64,000 nucleotides of DNA from Onchocerca volvulus (Eukaryota; Nematoda; Chromadorea; Rhabditida; Onchocercidae). The position numbers were made by a program, and so were the translations under genes. Location of the stretch: positions 6,386,001 through 6,450,000 of the forward strand of contig HG738137.1 of assembly GCA_000499405.2 (NCBI GenBank), given 5' to 3'. Below the pieces are notes generated by a model. The model ran no database searches, was not told where the DNA came from, and saw nothing but the letters and a program-made list of their open reading frames with translations. Numbering within the stretch: the first letter of the stretch is position 1; every line of letters starts with the position of its first letter. Shown piece after piece: positions 40,918 to 54,129 of the stretch.

Positions 40918-41748
40918 TTATTCAACAGTTGTTTCAATCATTTTGGGAGCCGCTGTTTTCGTCTCTGATGGCATTTCCTCTGGTGTCAGCGGTATTTCCT
41001 CTGGTGGATGTATTCGCTGCAATTCCTACAATAGCATGTCAAGTCCGAATCGAAAAATAAAAAATTTAAAGTTTCATCAATTTTAAATATATGTCTTGAA
41101 ATCCATCATCTCAAATTTAAAATATTGTGCTTTAGGCACAGTATGAAATACTTCAGGGACACTTCAAATATAGATTGTTTAATATTATTATTAATTTATT
41201 CGTCTACCTGAAATAAATCTAGGTTAGATTATTTAAAGAAATACTATTCAGACTAGAAGTTGGATATTTCAATATTTTGTGTCACTATAACTATTTGAAA
41301 AGAGATGCCAAAGCTTTCTCGAAAATATAATCATTTGATCAGCATTCTTGTATCAAAATGATGAGTTTCATGTTGTTTAGAGCTATTACTTATCAAGAAT
41401 TCTGTTCCAAATTCGGTGATCATATTCAATTCCACTCATTCATGAAACGATTTCTTTAATCTCACACAACAACATTCCATTGTATCGCGGTATCGTTCTC
41501 CCACAAAACAACATAAACAATTTTGTGGCGAACTAATATGCTTTTTATAAATTTTATATTTTTTGAAAACGAAAAATAACCTGCGTGTTCGGCAAAATAT
41601 CAGAATTTCTGGAAGAATTTTCGGAAGAAATAACATGAATCAGTTTGCCATTCACAATGTCATTACTAGGAACTATATCCTGTTTATCCTGTAATGATTT
41701 CATCGATTCATGGCTCAAATCATATGACTGAGACTGTGAACCTCCCAT
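40918..41748 (-). CDS. Small two-exon protein with MGGS N-terminus, function unknown
   Basis: Exon 1 is 41748-41581 (56 codons, ending CAG|GTTATT, phase 0). Exon 2 is 41025-40918, after a TTGTAG acceptor, starting in phase 0 and ending in TAA, for 91 aa in total. The N-terminus MGGSQSQS has Gly2 and small or polar residues at positions 3 to 6, compatible with N-myristoylation and therefore membrane attachment. The rest is polar, Ser/Asn-rich (SSENSSRNSD), and ends in a proline/glutamate-rich tail (HPPEEIPLTPEEMPSETK). There is no transmembrane segment, and I do not recognise a family. A weak palindrome (AAGTCGA...TCGACTT, 40903-40920) overlaps the stop codon. Exon 1 could in principle be another lim-9 first exon, since its donor has the same phase, but the terminating exon 2 nearby favours an independent gene. 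Confidence 0.55.
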
Positions 41749-44189
41749 AATCCTCTCTCGTCGAATTTTAGGATAGCTTAAAAATTTTTAACACTTTTAA
41801 TTTAATAATCAAGTTGGGAATGACAAAATATTCAACACATTATATGTAAAAATAGAACACGACTTTCAAATTCAAATTCAAACATAAATGTTATGCTGGA
41901 TTTCATACAACTTCGGTCTTCTAATTTTTCCAAAATTTTCCAAATTTCAGCTTTTTGGAATTACTGAAAGATGGAATAAAAAAAACGGAGGGCTGAAGAT
42001 GCGCAAATAATTCTTTCAAGGATTTACGATCATCAAAAAGGAGCTTGCGAATCTCAGTTCTGAATTGTCACATCATAGGTCAAATAGTAAGAAGTGAAAT
42101 AAAGATGTTAAGCAGTATCTTAAAGACCACATAAGAAACATTCTGGATAAGGAAATTCATCTAAAAAAAAAAGAAAAAAAACATTGTTAAATTTTACTTT
42201 ATGGTCTACAGAAAAAATAATGTCTTTCTAAAGAATTCCGGAGTTCCGAGAGAGGAAATTATTGATAAAAGATATTCATTGACATTATCGACAACATCTT
42301 ATTGGGAAATTCTTAACTTTTCAACAATATTAGTGTATCATTTCAATTTGCAAATGTAAAACCATCATGAGAAAACACCTTGTATGACTGTCCAAAAATT
42401 TGCTCATTAATTTGTGATTATTGCATTGACAGCAAAAGAAAGACTCATTACAAAGGATAGGACAAGCTAGCCTTTGACTTTAAGGTCATAATTATTCCTT
42501 GCTTAGCGCATTCACATCATTAAAGTCATCATTAAATCATTAAAGTTAATTATGGGCATGAAAAAGATGTAAATGAATTGTAAAGTAATGCTTCTTCATT
42601 ATTTCAAAGAAGTGTTTATTCCTTATCAAACAACGCTCAGTTTAAAATCTGACATACAAGAACTATGTAAAATATATATTTGCAACGGTGTGATGAGAAT
42701 TATAGCATATTAAATCAAGAATGATGAAGTGTTTTTATTAAATAAGTTTTTCTATAGCTGAAAGATTCCTACATGTTATACCGTAATAATATCTTGACTG
42801 TTGATACATAACGGAATTTATCACTTCAAATCGCTCCTTCAGTTACTTTGGCCAGATGTTTAGGTTATCATTCAAATAGCATCAGTTGTACATACACAAG
42901 CGCTCATCACCGTTACCAGCTATGAATCAGCTATTAGATTCATTATTGATGAAAATGCATCACATTGAATGACCGCAAAGTTTATCATCTCGAAATTTCC
43001 TCAATCACCGAGTTTAAACTGTTCCGTTACCGTAATTTGATAACTTCAAGCCCTAGCAAACACAAAAAGATTCGCAAAGCTGACTAATATATTGCATAAA
43101 GACTTGATGAAACTAATGTCACCTACGGAAAACTAATATCGAGCAAACGATAAAACATGATGAAAGAGTGAAGGGAGTCGTTTTTATCAGTTCCAATATG
43201 GACATATTAAAATAAATATGTGGCATCCCATGAAAATGAGCTAATTTGAACTGATAACATCGCAAATAATTCGTTGGAGAATGCTAGGAAACAAATAATA
43301 TAATCTTGAAAAGATCTGATGATAATTCATTTCATATTAAACAAAAAAAAAAAAAGGAAAAACAAATTGAGACAAATTACAAATAAAAGTAATAAATTGT
43401 ATAAAATGAAGAAATAAAACCAAAGATCAACAATAGCATATAACTTTTTTTTTTCTTCCGGAAAAAAGCTATCGATGAATTTGCTAAACATGTTACTAAG
43501 ACTTATCGATATCTAATCAAGAATATATCATTTGATACAAAATGGATGTTATAAGCATACGACACTCATATCATATCATTCAGTATTAAAAAAAAAGAAA
43601 ATGTGAGAGCAACAGAATATCACCAAGCCCAGCCCAGTCAAGCCATATGATCAAATCTAAGACCTTACACACCTGTGCAGACCTATTGCACACACACATA
43701 CATACATTTTCACATTCATTCATCGCACATACACTTTGTTGTGAATCATAAATACAAACATTACCATTATTTCTTTACATGAATATGTCCTGTTGAAATT
43801 TTGCTTGCAAATTTTCACGATGCGATGATAAGATGGGATCAAAGAACAGTTATCTGACCTTCAGGAATAAATAACTGGAAAAAATGTGATTAGCATTTAA
43901 GATGGTAGCATAGCTGGCATATGAAAATTTGTTATTCTGATCTCAGGCTAATTCAGTTCAGTTCCTGCATGTCTATTTATTTCAATCGCAGAACTGGAAT
44001 TTTTCCAACTACAAGTTTAAAATTTGAAAATAAAGTCAATAAAACCGGAATGTCGAAATGATCCAAGTATTGTGTATAGTAAAATTTGTAATATCTCAGA
44101 CAAGCGGGTCACTTATCCGTATCTCGGTACAAAAACCTTTGTTCTCTTATTTTTCGGTCTGTTAATAGAGCTTATGTCATTGCTCAAAA

Positions 44190-44760
44190 TGTTGTAAATC
44201 ATGTTAAATTGTCCGAAATGTTGCAAGGAGCAAAGCTTGTTGCTTTATTTGATATACTGTAAATTACTGTCTGTTTCTTATCGTTTAGTCCTTATTCTGA
44301 TAACCAATCTTTTGCATGATTAATGTGTTGAAAACCTCCGCCTACAATCAAGACCAAGGATTATCCATATAAAAAGAAGCTTTTCGATGGACTTCAGTAC
44401 CTTCCGGCAGTGTCTTCAATAGCATTGTTTATAACATCATTGTCTTCAAGCACTATCTTTAAGATCAGTATCAGAAATAATTCAGTTCCAGTTTAGTTTC
44501 GAAAACAGTTTCACCAGCACGAGCGACTGTTCATCAGGAGCAACTGCAGTGATGCAGCGAAAGGAGAAATGACAGTCACAAACGAAAAGCATGAAAATGT
44601 AGTGAGCATTCAAACGACTGTTAGTATCTTTTTATTATTTAGTGTGTTGTAATATTGTCATATAAAATCAACGAAGATTATTGTCCATTGTCTATGATAT
44701 GATGTAAAGCCAATAAATCCTATTGCTAATTTAACCGTCTCCAATCCATCAAAAGACAAA
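44190..44760 (+). mobile_element. LTR-like promoter/poly(A) module, possible solo LTR
   Basis: A TATAAAA box (44368-44374) is followed, about 340 bp later, by AATAAA (44712-44717). Between them is a more balanced-composition stretch without an open frame. TATA to poly(A) signal over a few hundred non-coding bases is the U3-R-U5 layout of an LTR. No primer-binding site, gag/pol remains, clear TG...CA ends or target-site duplication could be fixed, so the limits are approximate. It could instead be a short non-coding transcription unit. Confidence 0.25.
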
Positions 44761-45010
44761 CCAAATTACGAAGTACCAGAAATTTTTCCCAACAAATGAT
44801 TGCTATCAATTTTTTTGGAAAATGGCACAAAAGGTTGCTCAGTTCGAAGATTTTGTAAATTGTTGACATTAATGTGTATATATTATCAGCAATAATGCAA
44901 GCAATTCTAATAAAAATTGAATGCTAATTAATCACTTTTTATCATGAAAAAATTCATTAAAACAAGACTTTCGTGTACAGTAATGCCGATCAACAATTCA
45001 TTGAGATTAC

Positions 45011-46170
45011 ACCAACCAAACCAACCTTTCCGACGTGCTTTTTTGTAAAAAGTGAGTGACGTTTATCAAGACTAGCAACCTTTCTAACTTGCCTTTTTGT
45101 TACTTATCATACCGTATCAACTGCTTTTTGTGACTTGCCTTTTTGTAAAAAGTGAGTGACGTTTATCAAGATCAACCAACCTATCCAAGATGTTTTTTTT
45201 TCTTAGATACATATTATACCGTACATTTTTTTATTATAAATCTAGATAAGTGACCAACCTTTTTCAATGTGTGAATTTTTTTTATAATAATAATGTAATG
45301 TTACCGTTGTAAGTGCTTCGGTTTCGTGATGTCATTATCATTGCCATCATTGCCATCAATGTCCTCGTTTATTCACTTAGGCTTTCGCATACATATATAT
45401 GTATATTTACCATCCGAATATTTTTTTTTAAAATCTAAATGTGTCAAAAATAAATTTTAATCAATGTATAATTTTTAATATTTTTTCTCAATGATTAATA
45501 ACAACAGAAAATTTTTGTTGCATTAAATTAAAATTTACAAAAAAAAAGGTTATGTAATTTTTATAAAAAAATTTTTTTTTTTTATTTTTCTATTTTTTTT
45601 TTGGAATAAAAAAAATCTTTGAAATAAAATTTGTTTGATCAAAAAATTTTTTATATAAACACTTCAATTTTAATTAAAAAATTTTGAATTGAGATGAATT
45701 ACCTTTTCATTTGAAACATTTAAAATTTTTTTTTTGTTTTGATTTCATTATTATAATTTTTCCCAATACTGTTTCATCTTCATGATGATTATTAGAATTC
45801 TTCATTTTTCCCTTTCTTTTTTTTTTGCTCTGAAATAGCAGTTTAAATATATAAAATAAATGTGCCTTTTTTTTTTCTATACCAATAAAAAGTGATGTTT
45901 ATCAAGATTATAAACCCTTCCGACATGCCTTTTCCCTACATGTTATACCGTATTTTGTCAGTTGTACCAATAACAAAAAAATGACGCTTATCGTCAACAT
46001 TATCAACATGACTTTTTTAAAAAACCTAGATATGAATATCGTTGTGATTACTTATTTCGCGACATCATTTTCATTGTCATCGTCTTGGTCGTTGTCGTCA
46101 TTTTTTCTTCATTATGCCCTTTTTGCATATACGCACATATATATCTATCGCATAAATGTTTTTATTTTTG
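45011..46170. repeat. Degenerate tandem/duplicated repeat block
   Basis: A 32-bp block (within it TAAAAAGTGAGTGACGTTTA) occurs identically at 45040-45071 and 45140-45171, a period of 100 bp. Diverged relatives recur near 45885-45960 (AAAAAGTGATGTTTATCAAGA, CTTCCGACATGCCTTTT, TATACCGTATT). The downstream part (GT-rich segment, (C/T)ATCATTGTCATCGTC, ATACATATATAT) also occurs twice, near 45300-45415 and 46030-46145. The block therefore looks like an old duplication of roughly 0.8 kb containing shorter tandem units. Confidence 0.6.
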
Positions 46171-47829
46171 TCACATAGTTTGAACCTTTTCATTTTTTAA
46201 TGTTAATTTTACTGGAGAAATAAGTAAAGATCAAACATCTCTTGCTTTCCGAGAAGAGCTTACAATACAAATTACCAAAATATCTCTATCTAGTTGCTGA
46301 TAAAATAGCAACAGTTGCAATTCTTAATACACAAAAATATTGGTCAACAATACTACTTCTGTAATTCTTATTTCTTGTTCTTTCGTGCTATAGCCACTAT
46401 ATATCAACAATTTCGTATTTTAAATCTGAAGTTATTGAGTTGAAATATTTTTCCTCTCATCCAATTGCATACGATAATTAAAAAATTTGCTCAAAGCATT
46501 TGTAAGAGCAGATGAGATCAAATTTTACTAACTATGTTTGTACTTATCAAATCATTAATTATCAGCGTTAGATATGGGCAGTCCATGCAACTATGTCCCG
46601 TAATTCGATGACTATGATTTTGTTATGTGCATTATGATGACAACTTTCAATTTTAAATTTTATTCGGATTTTTTCAATTCTTAAATTTTATTAATGAAGA
46701 AATTCTCCAATTATAGAAGTTGCGACAGAGAGAATAATCCGTCTAGTATTCATAGTATTAAGCATTTCTTCTAAAATATTTTATATGTTAGTTCAAATGT
46801 AGCCATTACCTTAAGCTTTTAATAAAATAGATACAATGCAATAATTATGATGTAATTAGTTTAAATTAGATCAAATTTTGAACGAAATTTCAATCTAGAT
46901 GGACAAATTTATTGAATTCATGAAGTAATTTTGACTTATGATGCATATGTGAAATACATTTTGCTGAATTCCTCCTTCCTGATCACTTTATGTTTCTCCG
47001 CTACTTTTATTTTCCTACATCCCTGATCTCGTTTATGTATATTTTATATTAGAAGTTATTTTCACAAATTTATTTTTCAGTCTTACTAATTAGTTACTAA
47101 TTATCAAGATGTTGTTGACATCACGAATTTAACATAACGATGTAATGGATCATTTTTGTCTTCTTTTCAGTAATTTGTGACTTCAATTTAAGCCTTCAAA
47201 TCTCGCATGTCATTGACTATGAGCAATAGTTGCAAGGTGTGGACTGAGGAACATAACAAGACAAGGTAGAAAGAGGAGCCCATCTCTTCGGCTCTAGTCA
47301 GCTTTAATGAAAATGAGAAAGGAGATAGTGAAAATACGAAATACAAAGATCAATCATCTCATCTCTGGCAATTCACTCCCTACTTTACTTTAAATAATCC
47401 TCAAGGCAACTGCTTCGGCTACTTTTCCCAATCCTTCTTCAATCATTACAATTCTTTCTATTGATTTTACTTTCTTCCACATTTGGAACAACAATTTTTA
47501 TGATCGATTTTATATATACGAATTAAGTTTATTTATTTAATTATTTCCTCATAAATTCCCATTTGGATAGCTTGAACGATAAGATGATTGGCTGGTACGC
47601 ACCAAAATTTAGCGAAATATTTTCTCAGTTTGTCATTTTGAATCTTATCAATTCATCGTGATTTTATATCTAGTCCTTTTATTCTATTTCTGTGAAGGTT
47701 AGGATATCATGCTGATAAAAGACAAATAGAGCATTTTTGCGATGTGATTCCATCAAAGTTACTCACATTTTTAAAGTTTAAGACAGGATTATTTTTGATA
47801 CATAAATACTTTTATATTATATAAAGTAA

Positions 47830-50800
47830 ATGCGGCACTTAATTACAAGCTATCAGTTATCAGTAGTGGATGAAATAGCAACAATGCAGAATAAGATGGT
47901 CAATCTCATCGAACTGGTAATTTCTTTAATATCATTATTGATACCAGTGATACACTGCAATGAAGACGCAAAGCGATTACATGACGATTTAATGGCTAAT
48001 TACAATAAACATCGACGGCCAGCTCCGGCAGTTAATAAACCGATAACTATCAAGCTGAAGTTGCGACTGTCACAAATCATCGATGTCGTAAGATATTACT
48101 AAAATATTTTAGTTAATTCATTTAAAAGTTTAACTTAAATAGATTCTTTTTATTGCTTTCAAATAAATCCATAGCAGTACTTATATCTTTCCACTCCTTT
48201 TTTCCATCTCTTCTTAAAATTCGATTCGAATCATTCAAACGGATACTAGCAGATCAGTTTTGCAACAAAAATGCAAATTCTTGAAATATAATGAGACTAA
48301 TATTAATGAAAGTATGAGATGAAACAATACTAACCTGCAACATTGGAATGATGCCTTCTTTTTTCAAAAATTAGGAGTGTTTGAAAAAAAAAAAAAAAAG
48401 TCTATTGAATTTTTGAATACTTTGAAAATTTTCAAAAAAAAGGAAAAAAAAAATCGAATTCTTCAATTGAAATTTCAAATTCTGTTTAGCATGAAATCGA
48501 CCAAATAATGACATGCAGTGTTTGGCTCAAACAAGTATGGATAGACAAAAAACTTTCCTGGAATCCAAAAAATTATGGGGGTGTAAATGTTCTGTATGTA
48601 CCATACGAAATGATTTGGGTGCCCGATATTGTTCTCTATAATAAGTAATGATTTTCATGACTTACAAATTATCGATAATAAGAAAAAATTTTTACTTCTT
48701 TAGTATTTTTGAGAGAAATAAGAGTTGAAAATACGAGTAACATGTATCAGAAGTAAATAAACTTTCCAAAAAGTAAACTATTCTATACGCTAGCTTGAAA
48801 ATTGAAAATTCATCAGTGAACCAACCATTTCAAAAGAAAAGCACAAAAATATAAATTTCGTGTATTCCATTTGACAATAATGTATTAATAAATTTCAAAA
48901 AAAAAAAAGAAAATGCTTCAATATTTCATATAGGAAAATTCATTTTTTTTTTCTTTTTTAGTGCTGATAGTAATTACAACATAACGATTAGTACAAAGGC
49001 AACTCTCCGGTATGATGGAGAAGTGACTTGGGAACCACCAGCAATTTTCAAAAGTTTATGTCAAATCGACGTCAGATGGTATTTCTTTCCTCATCACCTA
49101 AGTTAAAATCTGCTGGTCATCAAACTATTATTCCGGATCCATTCATTGATTAGACTGATCGATTGAATGATATTGGAGAAGCACACAACGTATATCAACT
49201 AATTGTATAAATAACAATAAAATTTAAAATAAATAATTATTACAGGTTTCCCTTTGATGAACAGCGCTGCCATTTCAAGGTATTCATTTTTACGTTTTAA
49301 TGATATTTTGCAAATATTATATAGAAATTTTAAAGATATTTTCTTTAAAAAAAAATCTTGTATGAGAAATAAAAATAAATCCATAGTTTGGCTCTTGGAC
49401 CTACTCGGAAAAGTTGTTGCATTTGGAATTATTAGGCGGTGAGCCACACTACGAACAAGAAGTGAATGCAAATGGTGAAGTAGATAATGTCACTATTGTC
49501 GAAGATGGAATCGGTAAATAGTTCATTCAAAAATTAAAATTTTTCATTTAATAATTTCTAAATTCACCTTTCCAAATATAAATTATATATATATTGACAG
49601 GGATAAGTTTGTATGGTAACAGAAGACTAACAATGAATTTTCCGATTGTATATTTTGCGATTTATTGTTTACTTGTATTATGCAAGTAAACAATAAATCG
49701 TTCAATTATCTTACATTTTATTGAAAGAATGTTACACGTCTCTTACGCATTAACTATTAGTAACATCCATCAGCTCACTTTTCGTTCTTCATCTGAGAAA
49801 TTATGTGGAATGAAATAATATCGTGCTGTACAACTATTGGTCTTACATATCACAGCAGTAACATCGAAATTGATTACTAATAATCAGAATAGTATCGAAG
49901 ATATATTTGTTTATTGATTGATTTGCTTAATACTTCCCTTATCGATATGGTATTTTACGAAGCATATCAGATCTTTCGGACTACTATCCATCGGTTGAGT
50001 GGGATATCATATCACGAGTTGCAAAGAGAAGAACTAAAAATTATGCTAGCTGTTGCCTGGATGAAGCTTATACCGACATTATGGTAAGCTATTCTTCGAA
50101 ATTTTTAATAACGCATCTAAATTTTCGTTTTGATTTCCACATCTTATGTAATTATTGTCTGTAGTTGTTCTTCCTGTAATTATTTTGACGAAAAATTAGT
50201 AAATTGAAAAATCCGTGCGTTTTAATTTGATGTGATTTCTTAGAAATAAAATTTTTGTGTTTCATTAAATTAAGCGATCCAAATATGTTCAAAAAAATAT
50301 AACTGAAGTTGTAGTTCATAAATTATATTTTGATTCAAGTTGTAATTCATAAATTGCAGTATTACTTGGAATTACGTCGGAAGCCATTATTTTATACAGT
50401 AAATTTGGTTTTCCCGTGTGTTGGTATATCATTTCTGACCATTCTCGTTTTCTACTTACCATCACATAGTGGTGAAAAAGTTACTCTCTGTATATCGATT
50501 CTGGTTGCCTTGACTGTCTTCTATTTATTATTAGTTAGTTATCATAGTTTAAAATTTTTTCAAACTTTACAATATTTTTATTTTTCACTACCCTTGACAT
50601 TCTTATTGATAAGCAAATAATATTCCAGACAGAAATTATCCCTGCCACCAGCATCAGCTTGCCGCTAATCGGTAAATATTTATTATTTACTATGGTTATG
50701 GTCACACTCAGCGTAATTGTCACTGTTATTTGTCAGTTTTCTTTTTTATTATATTTTTAAGTTCTTTTTTAATTTACCAAACATAAAACCTGAAATGTGC

Positions 50801-52563
50801 TAAAAGATTAAGTAGAGGTAGGAAATTGTTCATGGAATGTGATTCAAAGATAATTACGAGATGTTTAAAGACCTTGAAATATTCTATCATTTCGAAGTAT
50901 ACTATAATGCATCATTGAGAACGACACGTATTACCTGTTATCATGTAATGCATTTTGAAATGATAAAATGAGATGTTAATGCAAAATCGTGATTGGAAAA
51001 GTTCTGATTCTTCATCTTCTGCCTTTATAGATAAGAATGTAAATGCTGAAGAATACTATTATCAGTTGTTAGTCTTTTCTCAATACTTCGGCATACAAGA
51101 AATTGTAAAAGTCAATCAAAATTAAAATTACAGCTTTAAATTTGCATTTCCGAAAGCCTACGACGCACCGCATGCCTGAATGGGTGAAGTGGTTTTTTCT
51201 TAAGACTTTACCGAAAATACTGTTCATGAGACAACCGCTGAATGGTGCCAACGATTTATTTTGCAAAGATGGCAAAAGAAGCGGAGAATTATGTTAGTTG
51301 TCATCATTGGATTCTTAAATTTAAAAACAGATAAATCGTGAACATTATGCTTAGCGCGCAATTACATAAACACTATCATAATATCCATAAGATCAGAATC
51401 TTACTAAGAGACGATCGTAAGCACATTGAAGTTTACTGCTTTAAATTTCATTATTTCATGGAAATGAAGTTTACGTTATAAGAATGAAAAGGCAATCTTC
51501 AAAGTTGCTTTAAAACATAAACAGCCATTAGAATGTCGAAAGAATAGTACAAATCGAATCAATCAAATTAGAAACTAAGAGTTAGAAAGACATTACTGGA
51601 AAGCTGGAAAGCAAAAAGAAAGAAGTCAAAAGAGCAATATTTGCAGTTTATATTATAGGTGAACGAATAACGATGAACTATCACGAGCATACGGTAAGTA
51701 AAGGTGGCAGAAATCCGATTCGGACTGAACCGGATGAGCGAATTCAGAAGTTATATCATTCACCGAATGTGATAAAAGCATTCGAAAATATTTGCTTCAT
51801 TGCCGAACTGCTGAAGAAAAAAGATCAAGATGCTAAGGTAGGCTAAAGTTTTTGCTGTGTAATTTTCTTTGTCGCAAGAAAATTACAAACTTTGTTATCC
51901 TGGAAGCATGACTGAATATCCCATTGTGGTTTAAAAATGGCAATAGCAGCATAATACATTAGTTGAGAATACGTCCCGTCTCATCTGATCAGCTATGAAA
52001 GACATGATTGAATGGATTAAAGAAAGGGTTTTTTGTATCAATTATTAGCAACAAAAATTCTATTATCTGATTATCCTGGTTATTTAATCTTTTAGAAACA
52101 ATTGTTCGTGATCTGTCTATCCTTATAATTTAAGAATTTAGTTTGTTAGAAAAAATCTTAGAATTTTGTTCTGTTCAGTCGGAATAAATTTCAATCAATT
52201 GAGGTGGATGAAGATTGGAAGTGCGTTGCAATGGTATTAGATCGATTATTTTTGCTACTTTTTTCGATTGCTTGCTTCACAGGAACTATTACAATTCTTC
52301 TTCAAGTAAGCTTGAAGCAATAATTTTCAAGAACTTTTAGAGCATTTAAGCAATATGGAATGAATGCAACCTAATTTTTTAAGCCTAAACCTGATCACTG
52401 CATGGAAATTCATTTATTGTTTGTTCGGCCTGAATCAAGCATGAACTCTTCCTTAGTACCACGCCATGCCCTTCTATTAGGACATTTTCTATTGCAGGCA
52501 CCAACACTCTATGACACTCGACAAGCCATCGATTTACAATATCGACCCACAAATATCACTTAA
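47830..52563 (+). CDS. unc-38: UNC-38-like levamisole-type nicotinic acetylcholine receptor alpha subunit
   Basis: Twelve exons, all phases consistent, give 528 aa from 47830 (506 from the more likely signal-peptide start at 47896): 47830-48087, 48490-48644, 48962-49078, 49246-49279, 49387-49513, 49971-50083, 50360-50533, 50629-50731, 51134-51292, 51659-51837, 52204-52305, 52498-52563. From 47896 the peptide [21 protein letters not shown] is a signal sequence. The mature part starts [12 protein letters not shown]. Other landmarks: Cys-loop [15 protein letters not shown] (171-185), vicinal cysteines YASCC (255-259) marking an alpha subunit, M1 (about 281-302), M2 after GEK (306-308), M3 ([21 protein letters not shown] is split for reading as IGKYLLF and [10 protein letters not shown]), and M4 ([20 protein letters not shown]). 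[17 protein letters not shown] after M2 points to UNC-38. It forms a cation channel at the neuromuscular junction and is the target class of levamisole and pyrantel. Confidence 0.9.
49658..49700. repeat. Perfect 18-bp hairpin in unc-38 intron 5
   Basis: CGATTTATTGTTTACTTG (49658-49675) is exactly complementary to CAAGTAAACAATAAATCG (49683-49700), with a 7-nt loop TATTATG. Each arm contains GTTTAC/GTAAAC, a forkhead-like core. It could be a foldback element, an RNA hairpin or a paired regulatory site. Confidence 0.75.
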
Positions 52564-53751
52564 AGAAGATTTGGAGTACTTCTGCTGCAAAACATAAGTC
52601 GTTAATGACGCCTTTTCATGTCTCTGGGCACATTTCCAGATCTTATAGCATGAATATAAAAATTTATCGATACAATATACTATGTATGCCTTTGAAATTG
52701 TATGATATGATTTAGTGATGATTATTTATTCCGAAGAACTAGAAGAGAACTACCGGAAAGAATTATAATGATAAATTATTATTCTTCTATAACTTTCCGA
52801 CATGTCAAAGAAGCCGAAACTTTTTGTGAAGCTAACTTAATTATTTTATTATATTTTTGGGAAAGAATTAGGATTGGAACTAAATATAATTAGGACTTTT
52901 TGAGAGAGAACAAAACAAATGACATCGATAAAGAATGATCACAAATGAATTTTCTTAAAAAGTGATGTATACACGAAATTTGTATGGCACAAAATAAATG
53001 ACAAAAGAAGAATAGCATTCCAGTAATCAACAATTCTAGCCAAATGATGCCTTCTGTATTTGCAGCTACAGTATCAAATTGTTTAAAGATTTGAAAAACA
53101 AGGGAAAGTAAATGAAGCAGTTATGAGAATTTTATTGGCTGATTGTCAAGAAAAAGGATGAAGTAGATCAATGTTTAAGAAAAACAAAACAGATACAATT
53201 TTACAAAGATTGATGTTATAAAAAGCTACTTAGTTTGATCTTTATGGCATATCATGGAAATCATTTTATTAAAAAAAAAATTGCATTTTACTGAGCAAAA
53301 TCTGCACATGCAATTTTGTAAATAAAATCATCGAATCATCAAATCCATTTTTACCAATTAATGACTACGGACCATCTTCACCACGCCGGACCATTAAAGT
53401 CGCATCTGTTATCCATGTTATAAACGATTCCCTTATTACATGCAGAATCAAAAACTTTAGATTCGATCAGATGTAATACCTTTTAAAAAAGAAGAAATAT
53501 AATAAATGTATTCGAAATATTCCCGTCTAAATTTCTTACTTCATATTTTAAATTCAACCTAAGTTTTACTTAAAAGACATCACATATGGAATATTATTCT
53601 TCCATTGTACAAACAATCTCCAACTTTGAAATTCTAGTAAAAACTCAAAAAGTCATGCAACTAAGCCAATCGCTCTTTGGAACAGTGAATATAAAGACAG
53701 GGAATTTAAAACTTGGATAAATAGCGGAGCACATGTACTTATTTTAAATTA

Positions 53752-53789
53752 GCTATACCCGGTCACGCGAAGCGTGGCTGTCCATCTAG
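53752..53789 (+). mobile_element. Helitron-3'-end-like hairpin ending in CTAG
   Basis: GCTATACCCGG is followed by the hairpin CACGC-GAA-GCGTG (53764-53776), a 9-nt spacer and CTAG (53786-53789). A short GC-rich hairpin about 10 nt before CTRR is the 3' terminus of Helitron transposons. The base after CTAG is A rather than the expected T, and no 5' end or Rep/helicase gene is visible, so this would be a remnant or a non-autonomous copy. Confidence 0.35.
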
Positions 53790-53832
53790 ACTATATAAAC
53801 AAAAATGTCCATTCACTTATTTTTACCTGCCA

Positions 53833-53972
53833 AAGGTGTGACAGATTAAAAAAAAACGTATATTTATATAAAAACACGCCCCTATTCGAATGCAACGTTG
53901 TTGAAAATTTTCAAATCAGTCGGTGAAGAACTTGGAAAACGTTGTGCGAAAAGTCAAAGTGAACATTTAAAT
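53833..53972 (+). repeat. Interspersed repeat, copy 2
   Basis: Same blocks in the same order as 29706-29846 (opposite strand): AAGGTGTGACAGATTAAA, A-run, CCCTATTCGAATGCAACGTT, AAATCAGTCGGTGAAGAACT, GAACATTTAAATTTTTATTT. It lies 44 bp after the Helitron-like end. Confidence 0.7.
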
Positions 53973-54129
53973 TTTTATTTAAATTGATTAATTGCTGACT
54001 GTTATCTGGCAGTGAACTAATAACTGAGTGACCTCACTTTGTTCATCTATTAATTGGGATCTTTTGGCGGGAAACATATTTATTCTTACGACGTTTTGGC
54101 AACAAATATGTTTCTCCTTACGGACAAGT

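Larger units (their letters stand above)
41749..47829. other. 6-kb gene-poor region with repeats
   Basis: Between the small gene and the receptor gene. No coding exon is supported. It contains the LTR-like module (44190-44760) and the tandem-repeat block (45011-46170). Long poly-A/T runs are frequent (for example 45420-45860). Confidence 0.45.

Noticed and set aside
51069..51275. Minus-strand frame of 68 codons
   Set aside because: Shadow of unc-38 exon 9 (51134-51292), which encodes the conserved segment after M3.
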